Assembly (NCBI GenBank): GCA_051294375.1
Contig: CM119270.1
Span: 6,937,279-7,001,278 of the forward strand
Reading direction: 5' to 3'
DNA length: 64,000 nt
DNA from: Paraspadella gotoi
Lineage: Eukaryota; Chaetognatha
Position numbers and translations under genes: made by a program. The notes beneath the pieces are model-generated. The model saw only the letters and a list, made by a program, of their open reading frames with translations. It had not been told where the DNA came from and made no database searches. How positions within the stretch are numbered: position 1 is the first letter of the stretch; every line of letters begins with the position of its first letter. Positions 48,256 through 60,527 of the stretch are shown piece after piece.

Positions 48256-48592
48256 ACAAAATAAATGAGACGCGCTCGTCTCCTTCCGTGCCAGGAGAAA
48301 AAAAAAGAGGGGAACATTAACCTCGTTTAATGCCGATTAATATCACCATTTAATTTCTCATAATATCGTCATTTAAACTCGATTCTTATTCCTTGTTACG
48401 GACCAACCGTCAAAGAAGAAAAGAATTATGAGTTTTTTGTCGCTTCTTTCATTTTTTTAAAAAAAAATTTTATTCAGTCGATTAAGTTTTAAAGTCGCGA
48501 GTTTTATGGCGCAATTACGCTAAGAGGTAAGTATTTGAACCGTAACATCCTGGGTTGGCGAGGTAGAGGTAGAGGTAGAGAGCATTGATCAA

Positions 48593-48679
48593 CGTTCTGA
48601 GCCGAAAGGGTAAGGCGCCTCCGTTCTGAGCCGAAAGGGTAAGGCGCCTCCGTTCTGAGCCGAAAGGGTAAGGCGCCTC
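48593..48679. repeat. 29-bp tandem repeat, three identical units
   Basis: Three perfect head-to-tail units starting CGTTCTGAGCCGAAAGGG, each ending GCGCCTC. No spacers, so not CRISPR-like. Confidence 0.95.
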
Positions 48680-48814
48680 CTTTTCTTCTTCTTTTTCTGA
48701 AAACAATGAGAAGAATATTTAGTGGGAAAATCGGAGGTGAGGAAGATTTAAAAGAAAAAAAAGGAAAGATGATAATACAAAAAATATCCAAAAGGAAAGT
48801 AGCTCAGAAAAGAA

Positions 48815-48955
48815 GGGAGAAGAGAAGAGAAGAGAAGAGAAGAGAAGAGAAGAGAAGATAAAAGAAGAGAAAAGAAGAGAAGAGAAAAGAAGAGAAAAGA
48901 AGCGAAGAGAAGAGAAGAGAAAAGAAGAAGAAAAGAAAAGAGAAAAAAAGAGAGG
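48815..48955. repeat. (GAGAA)n-type purine repeat
   Basis: Units of AGAGAAG/AAGAGAA. Confidence 0.85.
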
Positions 48956-49228
48956 AGGCATACAGGTAAAATAAAATTAAGCTAAACCTTTTTTAAAATA
49001 TACTTATAAAGTAGAAAATACGTAGTTTAAAAGAAAATGAAGGTAATTCTCATTCTAAACAGAAGATTAAACCACAAAAAACAAAAGGAGAAAAAACAAC
49101 AAAAGATGATAAAGAAGATAATCATTTTCCCCCTAATTTTTGGTTTTCCTCTTGAATTCGACGCCTTTTGTTTTCTTGTCGCCGACAGATGGCACGCCCG
49201 TGGCGCCCTACCAACGATTTGGAAATGA

Positions 49229-49230
<2 letters not shown>

Positions 49231-49265
<35 letters not shown>

Positions 49266-49646
49266 NNNNNNNNNNNNNNNNNNNNNNNNNNNNNNNNNNN
49301 NNNNNNNNNNNNNNNNNNNNNNNNNNNNNNNNNNNNNNNNNNNNNNNNNNNNNNNNNNNNNNNNNNNNNNNNNNNNNNNNNNNNNNNNNNNNNNNNNNNN
49401 NNNNNNNNNNNNNNNNNNNNNNNNNNNNNNNNNNNNNNNNNNNNNNNNNNNNNNNNNNNNNNNNNNNNNNNNNNNNNNNNNNNNNNNNNNNNNNNNNNNN
49501 NNNNNNNNNNNNNNNNNNNNNNNNNNNNNNNNNNNNNNNNNNNNNNNNNNNNNNNNNNNNNNNNNNNNNNNNNNNNNNNNNNNNNNNNNNNNNNNNNNNN
49601 NNNNNNNNNNNNNNNNNNNNNNNNAGAGAGAGAGAGAGAGAGAGAT
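49231..49646. repeat. (CT)n / 359-N gap / (AG)n
   Basis: CT repeat at 49231-49265, N at 49266-49624, AG repeat at 49625-49646. The repeat is of opposite strand sense on the two sides of the gap. Confidence 0.9.
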
Positions 49647-49875
49647 AAGGAAAACAAACGGGATTTCCTTTAGTTTATTCATTCGATCTTTTCTGAGAGA
49701 TTAATTGTTGAATCAAAGATTCCTTAATTCAATTGGGACCAAACGGAAATATTAATCTTTAATCGTTTATGCCCTTCAATATTCGAACGGTCATTGCCCC
49801 TGGGGTATAAGGTTGCTTTTGTCTAAGCAACGAATCGGAATTTAGAATCCATCCAAGAGATGTTGTTGTAACGAG

Positions 49876-49960
49876 AGAGAGAGAGAGAGAAGAGAGAAGA
49901 AGAGAGAGAGACGGAGAGAAAGAGACGAGAGAGGAGAGAGGAAGAGAGAGAGAGAGAAAA
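49876..49960. repeat. Imperfect (GA)n tract
   Basis: GA repeat with AAGA and ACGGA interruptions. Confidence 0.85.
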
Positions 49961-50224
49961 TAAATAGCAGGGGACAAGTCGGATAAGGATCTGATTTTTT
50001 TTCTTAAGAGGAAGAAGAGGAAGAGGAGGGGGAGTTTCCATCTGTTACTTCATTACTTTTTCCCTCTCACGTTTTTTCTTATTATTTCGTTTCTTGATTC
50101 GTTTTTTTCTCCATTAATTTTTTTTTTTTTTGTTTGAAGTCAGAGTAAAGTTTTTTCTCCTTTTGATTGTTTCCCTTTTTTTATTTCCTTTTTTTCTGTT
50201 TAGATTTTTAGTTGTGCCGCGACT

Positions 50225-50330
50225 CGCGGAGCAACTCTATAAGTCACTTTTCGGTCGGTCTGTCGGTCGGTCCGTCGGTATGTCTGTCCGACTGTTAGTC
50301 CCACTTACTTTAAAAATGCATATAAATGGC
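50225..50330. repeat. Dispersed repeat with GGTC-rich core, copy 2
   Basis: Matches 5393-5490 in the same orientation (CTCTATAAGTCACTTTT, then GGTC/GTCC units). Confidence 0.6.
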
Positions 50331-51987
50331 CTATAGTTGGTTGCTCATTTGTTAAGACAAATCTAAGGGACTGCTAGCGCCGGCTTTTGGAATTCCTAAA
50401 ACTATAAGAAATAAAAGACGGAATTTGAATACAGTGCATGTCATAGAAACACAGGAAAAAAAAGTTTTTTAGTCATGTCATGTCATGTAGTATCATGTGA
50501 TCAAAGGGAAATACTCGTGAAAATAAAGTCTCTGCGGCGCAACACATTGGAATTATTGTTCTTGTTTAGTTGTTTTTTCCCGTGCTTATTTTTGTCTTGA
50601 TATCCTTTTCCTCTTTCTCTCTAATCAACACAATTTCTTCTTACAACATTATTAATACATTCACTTTCTTCTTTCACTTTTTATCATTTTCTTCTTTCCC
50701 ATTTTTTTATTATTTCTTTCATGCTCCGAGTTAATCCATTAATTCTCGCTCCACCGATCACGTGATGAGTTGCCAGTTGCCGTTTCCTCCTCATCGCCTC
50801 CACTTTCCTCCATATTTTTTTTCTTTTCTTTCCTCTCTCTTCTTTCTTTTCTTTCCTCCATTTTCTTTCAATTTCTTTCCTATCTTTTCTTTTCATTTCT
50901 TGTATATGTATCCTGTCTCATTTTCCTTTTATATCTTATCACATTAATACTCACTTCTACTTTACAACTCTTCTCTTTTGTCGCTTTTTATTTTCCAAAT
51001 TTTATCACGTATTTTCACGATTTTTAAACTTCATTAACTTCTCATATCAAGCTCACACTTTTTAATATTTTTTAATATTTGTTTTCGTCACCATTGGAAT
51101 TTAATTTTAATTTAGATGCTTCAGATGCTTTTTATTTGCCTTTTGGTTTGGTGCTTTTTCTTGCAAAGAAGAATTCTCATACAAATATTTATACTAAAAG
51201 ATTTATAAATGTTATTTATACGTACACACTTTCTCTCTCTCTCTCTCNNNNNNNNNNTCCAAGCTCCGTGATCCGCGACGACAAAACAAACGACGCGAAT
51301 CGAAAATGGGCGTGTTTGTTGTTGTTGTCGTCGTCGTTGTGCCGCTCTTAAGTTTGAGGTTTCAGAGAATATTTCCTCCCATAATAATTCGTGCAAGAAT
51401 CATTCTCACATCCTAAACATGTTCTGCCTCATTTCCTACGTACATAGGACTTTCCCATAATTAGATAAAGCCACCTTTTAAAAGCGACTGATTTGTGAAC
51501 ACAGAAATCCTACGTCTGTAAATAATAAATAAATAAATGAGCTACAGCTACTTACATTTTAAAACCGCATGAAATCATAAAACTCTTCCTTTACTATCTG
51601 GATTAAATGAATGTTTATCCCCATATCGCTTTCCTCGTTTTTAACTCAATCGTTATTGGATTCTTCTCTTTATATGTTTTTCTACCTTTTTCACCTTCCC
51701 TTCCCCTTTCGTCGTCCTGGCAACGGTTTCCAATAAACGGGTCATTCCGAGTTATTCCATAAAAAACGGGACATCTCCATATATGGTCATAATCGGCGCC
51801 TCTCGTCCTCTCGTCCGATTTTCTGTTCCATTGGACGCGAAGTTTATCTCGTGGAATCGCCGATGGGACGGAGTAGCGCTCGGTTGCTTGGGCTCTTGCT
51901 TGCTTGCTTGCTTGCTTGATTTATTTCCGTTTCGTTTCTCTCCTATTAGTATTCCTTTCTTTTTTTTCTTCTTCTTTTTTTTTCTTT
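50331..51987. other. Gene-free interval
   Basis: T-rich DNA, a 10-N gap at 51248-51257 after a (CT)n tract, and nothing that can be supported as a gene. Confidence 0.4.
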
Positions 51988-51990
51988 TTT

Positions 51991-52074
<84 letters not shown>

Positions 52075-52077
52075 TCC
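51988..52077. repeat. (TTTC)n microsatellite
   Basis: About 22 TTTC units. Confidence 0.97.
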
Positions 52078-52286
52078 TTTATTGTTTTCTTTCTTTCTCT
52101 TTCTTTATTTCCTTTATTTCATTATCTTCATTCATCAAACAAAATCAACCAAACAAAATAAACAGCCAAGCAATCAACCTCTACCAATCAATTCCCTCAC
52201 CATTCAGACCACAACTAAACCCACCCTTTCCCCCCTACCACCCACACTCTCCGAATCCAACCCCACATCCCCCACACCCCCCACAG

Positions 52287-52456
52287 GCTATCTCCACGTG
52301 GAGGACGTGTCCCGCATCGTCCTCACCTCCAATCAAGTCTTTCAACTCCGCCTCCGCGAAGACTTCGTCCGCCGAGTCATGACGCAATGCTCCAACGGCG
52401 TCCACGTCGACATCGAGCCCTTTCTGAGGATGTTGGCCCTGCCGCAGGAGGCGTGA
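52287..52456 (+). CDS. EF-hand protein, terminal exon
   Basis: Acceptor CACCCCCCACAG precedes an exon in phase 1, completing the Gly codon left open by the donor at 34402/34403. The exon reads GYLHVEDVSRIVL, which joined to AADTEKN gives an EF-hand loop: Asp at 1, Glu at 3, Asn at 5, Gly at 6, Leu at 8, acidic residue at 12. It ends with a helix-rich tail (LRLREDFVRRVM, VHVDIEPFLRMLALP) that resembles a second, degenerate EF-hand, and TGA at 52454-52456. Calcium-binding is inferred from the loop only. The protein family beyond EF-hand is not recognised. The intron (34403-52286, about 17.9 kb) splits the loop and is inflated by the artefactual segment C duplication. Confidence 0.65.
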
Positions 52457-54176
52457 AAGGAGGCTGGAGGGATATTGAGAGGGGCAGTGAAGGGCTAGAG
52501 GTGGGTTATGTGCGACGCGAATGCGAAAAGGCCACGTGAGCGATGCTGAGAACGGCTAAAAAAATATTTCGAAACCGTTTGGGGAAAATGTCGATGAATT
52601 TACTGTAGGTCAGCTTTTGTAAGTTTTGGTTAATGTTTCTGGGGATGGATGAAGTTTTGGACGAGGCTAAAAAACCGTAGGCTTAGCTGTGAGAAGTTTT
52701 GTATGGTTTTGAAGCAGTTTTAGAGAAGATTAAAAGTTGTTGTAACTAGGAAGGCGTCTTTAATAATCTTAGGTCATAGTCTTACGAAATTTTTAAATCG
52801 ATGAATGAAGAGTAAGAGTGAGTGGCAAAATCAAAAGATAATTTGGCATTTAAGAAAAATTTAATTTCTTAACATCACGATATTCAGCGTCCCATGGTCA
52901 AAGTGTTTTAAGAGATTTTACCCTAGAGTCTGCCATGATTGAATAATTAACAATTTCGTTAAGAAAATTTTGTTGTAAAATTCGAATTTTAAGTCATGAG
53001 ATCTAACTTACATTGAATTTGGACAGTAAGTTTGTTAAAATGGATAAAGATTTTTTTAAATTTGAAAGTGTTTTCATTGACAACATCTGTTATTAGTATG
53101 AAAATAGAATATGTTTGAGATAAAATGATTTGACCTACTATTGTTAAGATTTTTATCCAAATTTCATAATTTATCTTAACCGTCGCTTTCTAGTAATATT
53201 ATCTGAAGATTTAGACTAGAAATTGACAACTTACTCTGCTTCAAATAGCAAAGATTAATATAATAATTACGCAATAAAATTCAAATATACAACAATTTAA
53301 CAACGAATGACAAGGACGCTAGCGGCGAATTCCGTTTGATTTTACCTACAATTTTATTATTCCTCAAATAATAAAATTAACTGTCTCTCTAATTCTGTAA
53401 ATATCAAAAGAACTTTTTTTTCCGAAATACGAGCAAAATCAACCATTTCTGCCCCTATTTTGTTATTCCTTTTGCTCCTTTATAATCTATCTTTGTATAG
53501 AATATAAATACTTTAAAACATATTGCATTGAGTAAAAAATTAGTGTTTTGTGTCCAATTTTTTCTGTATTGACTACATGTGAAATTAAAACAATTTCAGA
53601 TCCGCTTTGTGTTCAATTTGATTTCGATTCGTAGATTATAGAGTAAATCTGTGAATCTTTGTTCATTGAGCTACAGATAAGGAATAGTTTTGGTAAATGA
53701 CTTGTCAGGAATTTGAAGAAAAAATAAGAAGACGTTTCAAGAAAATATTTACAACATGTAATGATCATATTCATTTTCAGAGAGAGAAAAACGACGATAA
53801 CAAAAAGAGAAAGGACAATAGTAAAAAATAACAATACGAGTCAAAACGAATCAAGTGGTCGGTTAACTATTTGACCTTAAGTCGTAGGTCACGATATAGG
53901 TAAGTTCAAGGGTCGTTAAGGTTGTTGTTGTTGGCGTTGTTGTCGTTGTCATCAAATAGTACTCATTTTAATGCATATTTAAAAACAAAATACTGTAGGA
54001 GAGAGATGATAAAAGTATTGGCGATATTTTTTGGCAAATTCCGTAGTGATATTGAAAAAAGAACTTCATTTAAACAAAATTAAACCAGTTTAAGAAAGTA
54101 TTGCAATTTACAGGCATAACACCAGTAATTTACAACGACTGATCCAAAAAAGGGTCTCCCAGTTTTATCAAACGAG
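52457..54176. other. Intergenic DNA between convergent genes
   Basis: AT-rich, no microsatellites, no gene recognised. ATTAAA on the minus strand (plus-strand 53967-53972) is a possible poly(A) signal of the minus-strand fusion gene. Confidence 0.4.
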
Positions 54177-54476
54177 TCAATCATATGTTCGTGGACAGAT
54201 TTCGCAAATCGTCATGAAGAACCCTTGGACGTCTTCATCCTCGAACTCGCCTTTTCCGTTGACGACGGCCATCTTGTCCACCCGCTCCGTCATGACTCGC
54301 CCGTCAGTCGTGCGCCCGTCCGGCTGAAAGCGTTGCCACGGCACGGCCGCCGGCCCCGGCGCGTTGGCCCAATTCCATCGGGCGCTTCCTTTGGACCAGT
54401 GAGCGTCCGTCCAAAATTTGGCGTCGTCGTCGTAGCCTACGTGGGAAAGGAAGTCGGCGGCTTCTTTGACGAGGTC
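54177..54476 (-). CDS. Fusion gene exon 10: second half of CTLD3 and stop
   Basis: Acceptor CATCACAG, phase 0, 99 codons and TGA (54179-54177). Encodes FWTDAHWSKGSARWNWAN, DKMAVVNGKGEFED and GFFMTICE, the usual CTLD ending. The Cys that normally precedes the MAVVNGK strand is absent, so one disulfide may be missing. Confidence 0.75.
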   Translation of the reverse strand, partial: DLVKEAADFLSHVGYDDDAKFWTDAHWSKGSARWNWANAPGPAAVPWQRFQPDGRTTDGRVMTERVDKMAVVNGKGEFEDEDVQGFFMTICEICPRTYD

Positions 54477-57400
54477 CTGTGATGAGGTAAGGAGACCAGG
54501 TTGCTGCTAGTCATCAAAAGTCATCAAAAGTCATCAAATTCTAATCTAGTTAAAAAGAATGTATTTTCACAAATCTGTTTTAAATGTTTTAAAAGCGAAC
54601 TCATTACCTGGATTGCTATCAGCTTTTTTTTAGAGTTAACCACTGCGAGATGTCCAACTGTCCGCACTGGATCTTTACCCAACGACAACGGTAATTTGTC
54701 GCAAAACCCGTGGGCTCCATAATCAGTAACGACTAATTTTGAAGGAAAAAAATAATTTAATATTGAACCTAAAAAGTTATTATTTTTAACATTACTTCAT
54801 AAAGACCGCGAGGATGAGACACAACATCAAACATTTATATGTAGTAAACGTTTCAAACTAGAAAATACAAAATAAATCCAGACCCGCAACATTACCTGAA
54901 GTGCTCCCCAGCAGTTTCATGGCGCCGCGATTATATTCTTTTTTTTCCTCAGACGAGAAAAGCCGCCGACGTCCTAGTCAAGAAAAATGAAAAAAAGTCC
55001 ATAAAAGAAAAATAAATAAAAAAATTACTTTTTAAAAAAATATTTTAGATTCTCTAAAATAGAAAAAAAAAATAGCAAAAATAAAAATATCGAAAATACC
55101 ATCAAACGGTCATCAACCTCCTCCATCAACCCCATCAACTCCATCGACCCAATTTGTATTTCTCCCGTATTTGCTTACTGTGCTAACCACTGTTATCGTG
55201 TATATTTGTATGCATCTGTATCATTAACTCGATATGAATATTGAATACGAACCACCTCATCATCTCACCGAAATCGATTCTAAACTCTGAGCCTTCAACC
55301 TCGACGCTGAATTCTCTCGTCGGCTTCGGCTTTTCGCAAACGAAAGGAAATTCCGTGTCTCTTTCATCGTCGGCGAGAAGACCCGACCCGACGTCCAAGA
55401 CTGCGGCGCCGAAGACGATGGTCGTGAAGTTGGATGCGTAGGATAAGTTCGTCGCTTCCTCGGCCAACATGGCGGCGAGCTTTGCCTCGGCAGCAAGACT
55501 CTTGGCCTTCCTTAACGCGTCCGCGGCTTTGACGAGAGCCGCGTCCAATTCGATCTGCGTATTCTCCGCCATGGATGCGAGTCTGTCGTACTCGCTCTCC
55601 TGAGGCTCGCCGCCGTAATTGGACCCGTAATCCCCGAAGGAAGAGGAGAAAAACCTAGATCGAGAATTGTCCAACGTCGGTTTCATTCGAGAAAGTTGTT
55701 GCTGAAATTGGCTTTTCAACTGCTCTTTCTCTTTAGCCCGATCTTCAGCCCAAATTGCTTCGATTCGGGCCACCTCGGCTCTTTCATTTGCCCTCTGCAC
55801 CGTTTGGGCACTGACCGCGACAATTGCTGCGGGGTTAATGGAGCTGAACCCATCCGGTTCTCCCGGGGCCCAGGGGCTGAAGGTGTTTCTAGCTCCGAAA
55901 TTGATCCAGCGATGCTCAGACCGCCACGTTCCCGTCCAAATCTTACTCGCATTGGAACCAGCTTTAGAGAGAGTCGCCTTCAAAACACTCAAGGATGGCT
56001 CCAGCCCAGTGTTGGCTAATTGGCCTCCGAGTTTCGCGCAAACGTCTAAAGCCGCCAACCAACTCAGAGGCGATGCTACGAACTCGCGCGTCAATTTGTC
56101 TTGAATGGATGTTTCTTCATAGTCGATGTGTAGCGCCCAATCTGATCTGGCGCAGTTGTCCGGAGGTGGCCTAACGCGACATTCCGTTCCATTGGGCCAC
56201 TGATAGCAGCCGCCGAAGCAGCCAGAGTCCTGCGAACACTCGGTCAGCTTCTGGATCCCAAATAGCGGTAAGTTATCATTCGGTCGATTGAAAGCCGTGG
56301 CCTCTTCACGAAGTTTAGACACAAACTTTCCGGCCGAACAAAATGGCGTCCATGGATCGCGCAGTTGGTCCCGTTGAAGAGCGAAACCGACGCGACATCC
56401 AGAATCAAGTACGAGCTTCTTTGAATCGTTTGATAGTTTCTCCAGCTTGACCATTTTCTAGCGACAAAATTCGATTTTTTATAAATATTTAGAAAGTTTA
56501 GATAAAAGTATAAGAACCAATGACAAGTAATCTTAAATTATAAAATGGGATTTTGCCCTTACATTTGACGATGAAGAGGAATATATTTTGCAGAAAAAGG
56601 GAAGCTCCAATGAAGCATTAGTCTTCTGAAAATCGCCATCATTACGGAAGGTCATGGCTTGATTGACGCCATCAATGACATTAAACATGACATATTCATC
56701 AAGTTTAGTGAATTCAGTGTCTGCAAATTAAAAATATGAATGTGAATCACGTAATTAATTCGATTTGTAGTTGATTTATGGTTTAAAGTCATGAAAATGA
56801 CCAAAAAATAGAAAGTTACACTTAATTCTAATTATAAAAACATACCCATATAAAGTTTGGTGATTATGGTAGAAAATTAAGTAACTGATCGCATTATTTA
56901 ATTTTAAATGACTAAGATATCGATTCTTTTTTTATTATTTATGACATAAATTATGTTACAAATACATATATTTTTAGAGAGAATATCTGGACAAATATTT
57001 GTTATTCAGCTACAACAAAGAAGGCTATAATAAAAAAATGTTTTTAAGTTTAGATGAAGGTTTAAAATAACATTTAAAAAAAAAAATACAATACCATCAT
57101 TTGGATCAATCTCCACGCCTCTGCATCGTCCTCGTCGACAACACGCCCCCATCCAAGCCGATTCCACGCGCACGCTCAAGAGCGTCTCCGCCATCGCCTC
57201 TCTCTCTTCCCTCTTTATTCCCGCCGCCATAATTCCGCCGTTGATGAGACAAAAGCGATGCGCTTCCACCCAATTCAGCCCATCCCCGTGGAAATAGTAA
57301 AACACATTCTCGGTAATTTCCGGAATGGCTAAATGCACGTGGAGCCTTTTGTTTTGCTTGTAGCAGGCGTCCGGGAGGCCGATGCCGAGACCGAACTGTA

Positions 57401-60400
57401 GGCAGTCGTTCAAGACTGGCTCGTCGCCGCGGCAATCGGGTCGCAAAAAGGGTTGGACGAGGACCGGCTGAAGGCGCGGATCGAAATGGGCGTGGCCGAC
57501 GATGATGGCGCCACCGCCTTCGCCCGAGAACGCTCGGGCAAAGACGCGACCGATGGCTTCGATCTTGGTCACGTTCTTATCCACGACGCAGATGGCGCCC
57601 CGGGGACTTGTGGCCGATTTGGCTACGACCGGAAATCCAACGTTTGGGTGACAGTCGGAATGAAACTCGATCGAATAGTCGGGATTCGGATCGACGACGC
57701 GGGTAGTGAATATTTTGAAGAGACATAAAACGATGATTGGAAAAACTAGGAGAAGCCAGAGGGGAGAGGCCACTGATGGATCTTCCGCTTTATCGGGATT
57801 ATCTGCGGCGCGACATCTTAAGAATATGCGAGCGATTAGCTGTTTAACGTTGTTGGCCTTGGAAGATTTCGTCGCCGGCAAAGTCTTGTCAGAATCTAAC
57901 TCGTGATTTCCTTCGATATCTTTATCCATTTCCTTCTCTTTCCCCGCGTCCTCTTCCGTCTCATTCTCAACATCTTCGCCTCCTCTTCGCACGATGTCAA
58001 AAGGCCGCTTCTCCCACAGATTCCAAACGAATACGAAAAGCGGACAATCGGATTCGTGCTTGAGAATCGAAAAGCTGAGGACGGAGTTTAGAATCGAGAA
58101 GACGAGCGTCGCGAAGAAAGTCAGGAGGCTGTTGTTGTTGGAGAGGGATTGGAGGACGTCGGACGCGATGCGGACGCGATGAACGGCGGAGGCGTCGACG
58201 ATGAAGAGCGAGACGATGAGAAAGATGATGAGGATCTTGGCTGAGAGAAAGACGACGTGGGCCCAACCGGGGAATAAGGATTTGTAGTGAACCTAGAGAG
58301 TGAAGAAAGGAATCATGCCTGTAATGCCCATTGAGATGGGACATCTCGCTGTGAGATTTGGGGGCTTCCGACCCTCAGTGACGCCTCCTGTCACTGGCGC
58401 GGTTACCCTAGGACAGTCTCGCTTTGCCTACGCAGAGGGAAGTCGTTAGGACTGTGGAGTGTGGATGGAACGCAACGCCTGGGATGGTGCGTTTCCCCTC
58501 TGAGCAAATGGTATTGGCTGAACGATGGTGCACGTGAGGCGGTGTGAATATACCACCACAGTATCTTCATTTATCTTTTTTTTTTCCTTTTAACATTTTG
58601 ATATTTTCTTCTACAAACTACGGCAAAGTTCTTCATGATATAAAAATACATTTTTGTTACGAAAAAAACATTTTTAGAAAACAGTTGCTATACTGTAAAC
58701 AATGTAATAAAATCTAACATACAATTGAAACATTCTTTGAAATATTTTCCACTTCAATTGATAGGGAAGTCAGGTACTCTGGAGTGAATAAACGAGACTG
58801 TGAGAGAGTCTTGATTGAAAGCTTGCAGGGACCTGCTATGTCATTATCTTGTAAGAGTGATGGAGGCCTTAAACCACCAAAGCCTGTCCAAAGTCAGGGG
58901 CAAGATAGCTTATTTATTAAATGAATGGATAATTTTTATATTGGTTGTACCAATTTCATAAAATTCAGCTCCTTGTATTTTGATGCTAGTGCGGAGTACA
59001 ATAAGTATTCCCATCTAACACTTAAGGAAGTGGTCTTTTCATACAATTGAAACATTCTTTGAAATATTTTCCACTTCATTGATAGGGAAGCCAGGTACTC
59101 TGGGAGTGAATAAACAAGACTGTGAGAGAGTCTTGATTGAAAGCTTGCAGGGACCTGCTATGTCATTATCTTGTAGAGTGATGGAGGCCTTAAACCACCA
59201 AAGCCTGTCCAAAGTCAGGGGCAAGATAGCTTATTTATTAATGAATGATAATTTTTATATTGGTTTTACCAATTTCATAATATATAATGCATTTACCAGT
59301 TCAACAAGCATAGCGAGAGTGACGAAAAACGCTGGAGGAAGAGCGATGATCGCGACGGACGGAAGCTGAAGGCGTTGATTCGGCGCCGGAAGCGAAAGCG
59401 CAAAAGAAAAGCGACATATTCCGCCGATGACGACGATTTCCGTGATGAGGAAGAGGACGACGACGAGCTTCGTCGTCCAAGGAGGACGAGAGGCGGAGAC
59501 GAAGCGAGGGAGTCTCTCGGTTGGATCGGGTCGAGTCACTTCTTTGTTGTCGTTCACAGAGTCGTGGTTATTTCTTTCACAGTTTTCACTTTTATTTAAG
59601 TCCTCTTCATCTTTCGCAACATCGGAATTTTCTTTTTTTTCACCGGTCGTTTCTTCTTTTCCATCGGCCATTTCTTCTTTTTCATCAGCTGTTCCTTCTT
59701 TTCCATTTTCTTTTCCATCGGCGGTTTCTTTTTTTCCATCATCTGTTTTTTCTTTTCCATTTTTTACATCGTCTGTTTCTTCATTTCCATCAACTTTTCC
59801 ATTTTTTACATCGTCTGTTTTTTCATTTCCACCATCTTTTCCATCGTCTGTTTTTTCTTTTCCATCATCTTTTACATCTTTTATATCGTCTGTTTCATTA
59901 TTTCCATCTTCTTTTCCATCTTTTACATCGTCTGTTTCTTCATTTCCATCAACTTTTCCCTCTGTTTCTTCCTTTCCACTCTTTGTTTCTTTTTCTCTAC
60001 CATCTGTTTCCTCTTTTACAACTTCTCCCTCAACCTCGCTGCCATCAGCTTTTGCTTTTTTTTCATCGCCGTCATATTTATCTTCTTTACCATCTTGTTT
60101 ATCTTTCTCAAGTTCTCCGTTGTCTTTATTGACATCGGATTCATCTGTTCCGTCATCTGCTTTTTTCTTCCGATCAGGATTATCCTCTTTGATATTTTCG
60201 GAGAGCTTGGGATTTTCATACTTATCGTTGTCATTCTCATCTATGCCAACAGTCTCGTCATCCCGACGTCTCTCGTCATCTTTGCTTTTATCAGTGTTGC
60301 CTTTTTTCTTACTAAATTTGACAACAGCCAAGGCAGCCACAATGCTCACAACTGGATTCATTTCTACATCCTCCAAACCCGTCTTCGACGAAAGTACCTA

Positions 60401-60496
60401 GATTAGTAAAATAAAATCATTTTAAAATAAAAACATACAGAACATTTTTAAAACCTACTTCTCCCTCTTCTTCGTAAATTTCGCCGTCGCGGTCGT

Positions 60497-60527
<31 letters not shown>

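Noticed and set aside
48593-48679. CRISPR-like array
   Set aside because: Units are directly abutting with no spacers, and the genome is eukaryotic.
55183-56454. 423-codon open frame as a stand-alone lectin gene starting at ATG 56454
   Set aside because: The ATG lies one codon inside an exon with a clean acceptor and phase match to the previous exon; the last residues before 55183 are read-through past a strong donor.
59427-60401. 324-codon and 203-codon plus-strand open frames
   Set aside because: Shadows of the acidic-repeat exon on the minus strand; composed of Ser/Phe/Pro or His/Leu/Phe repeats.
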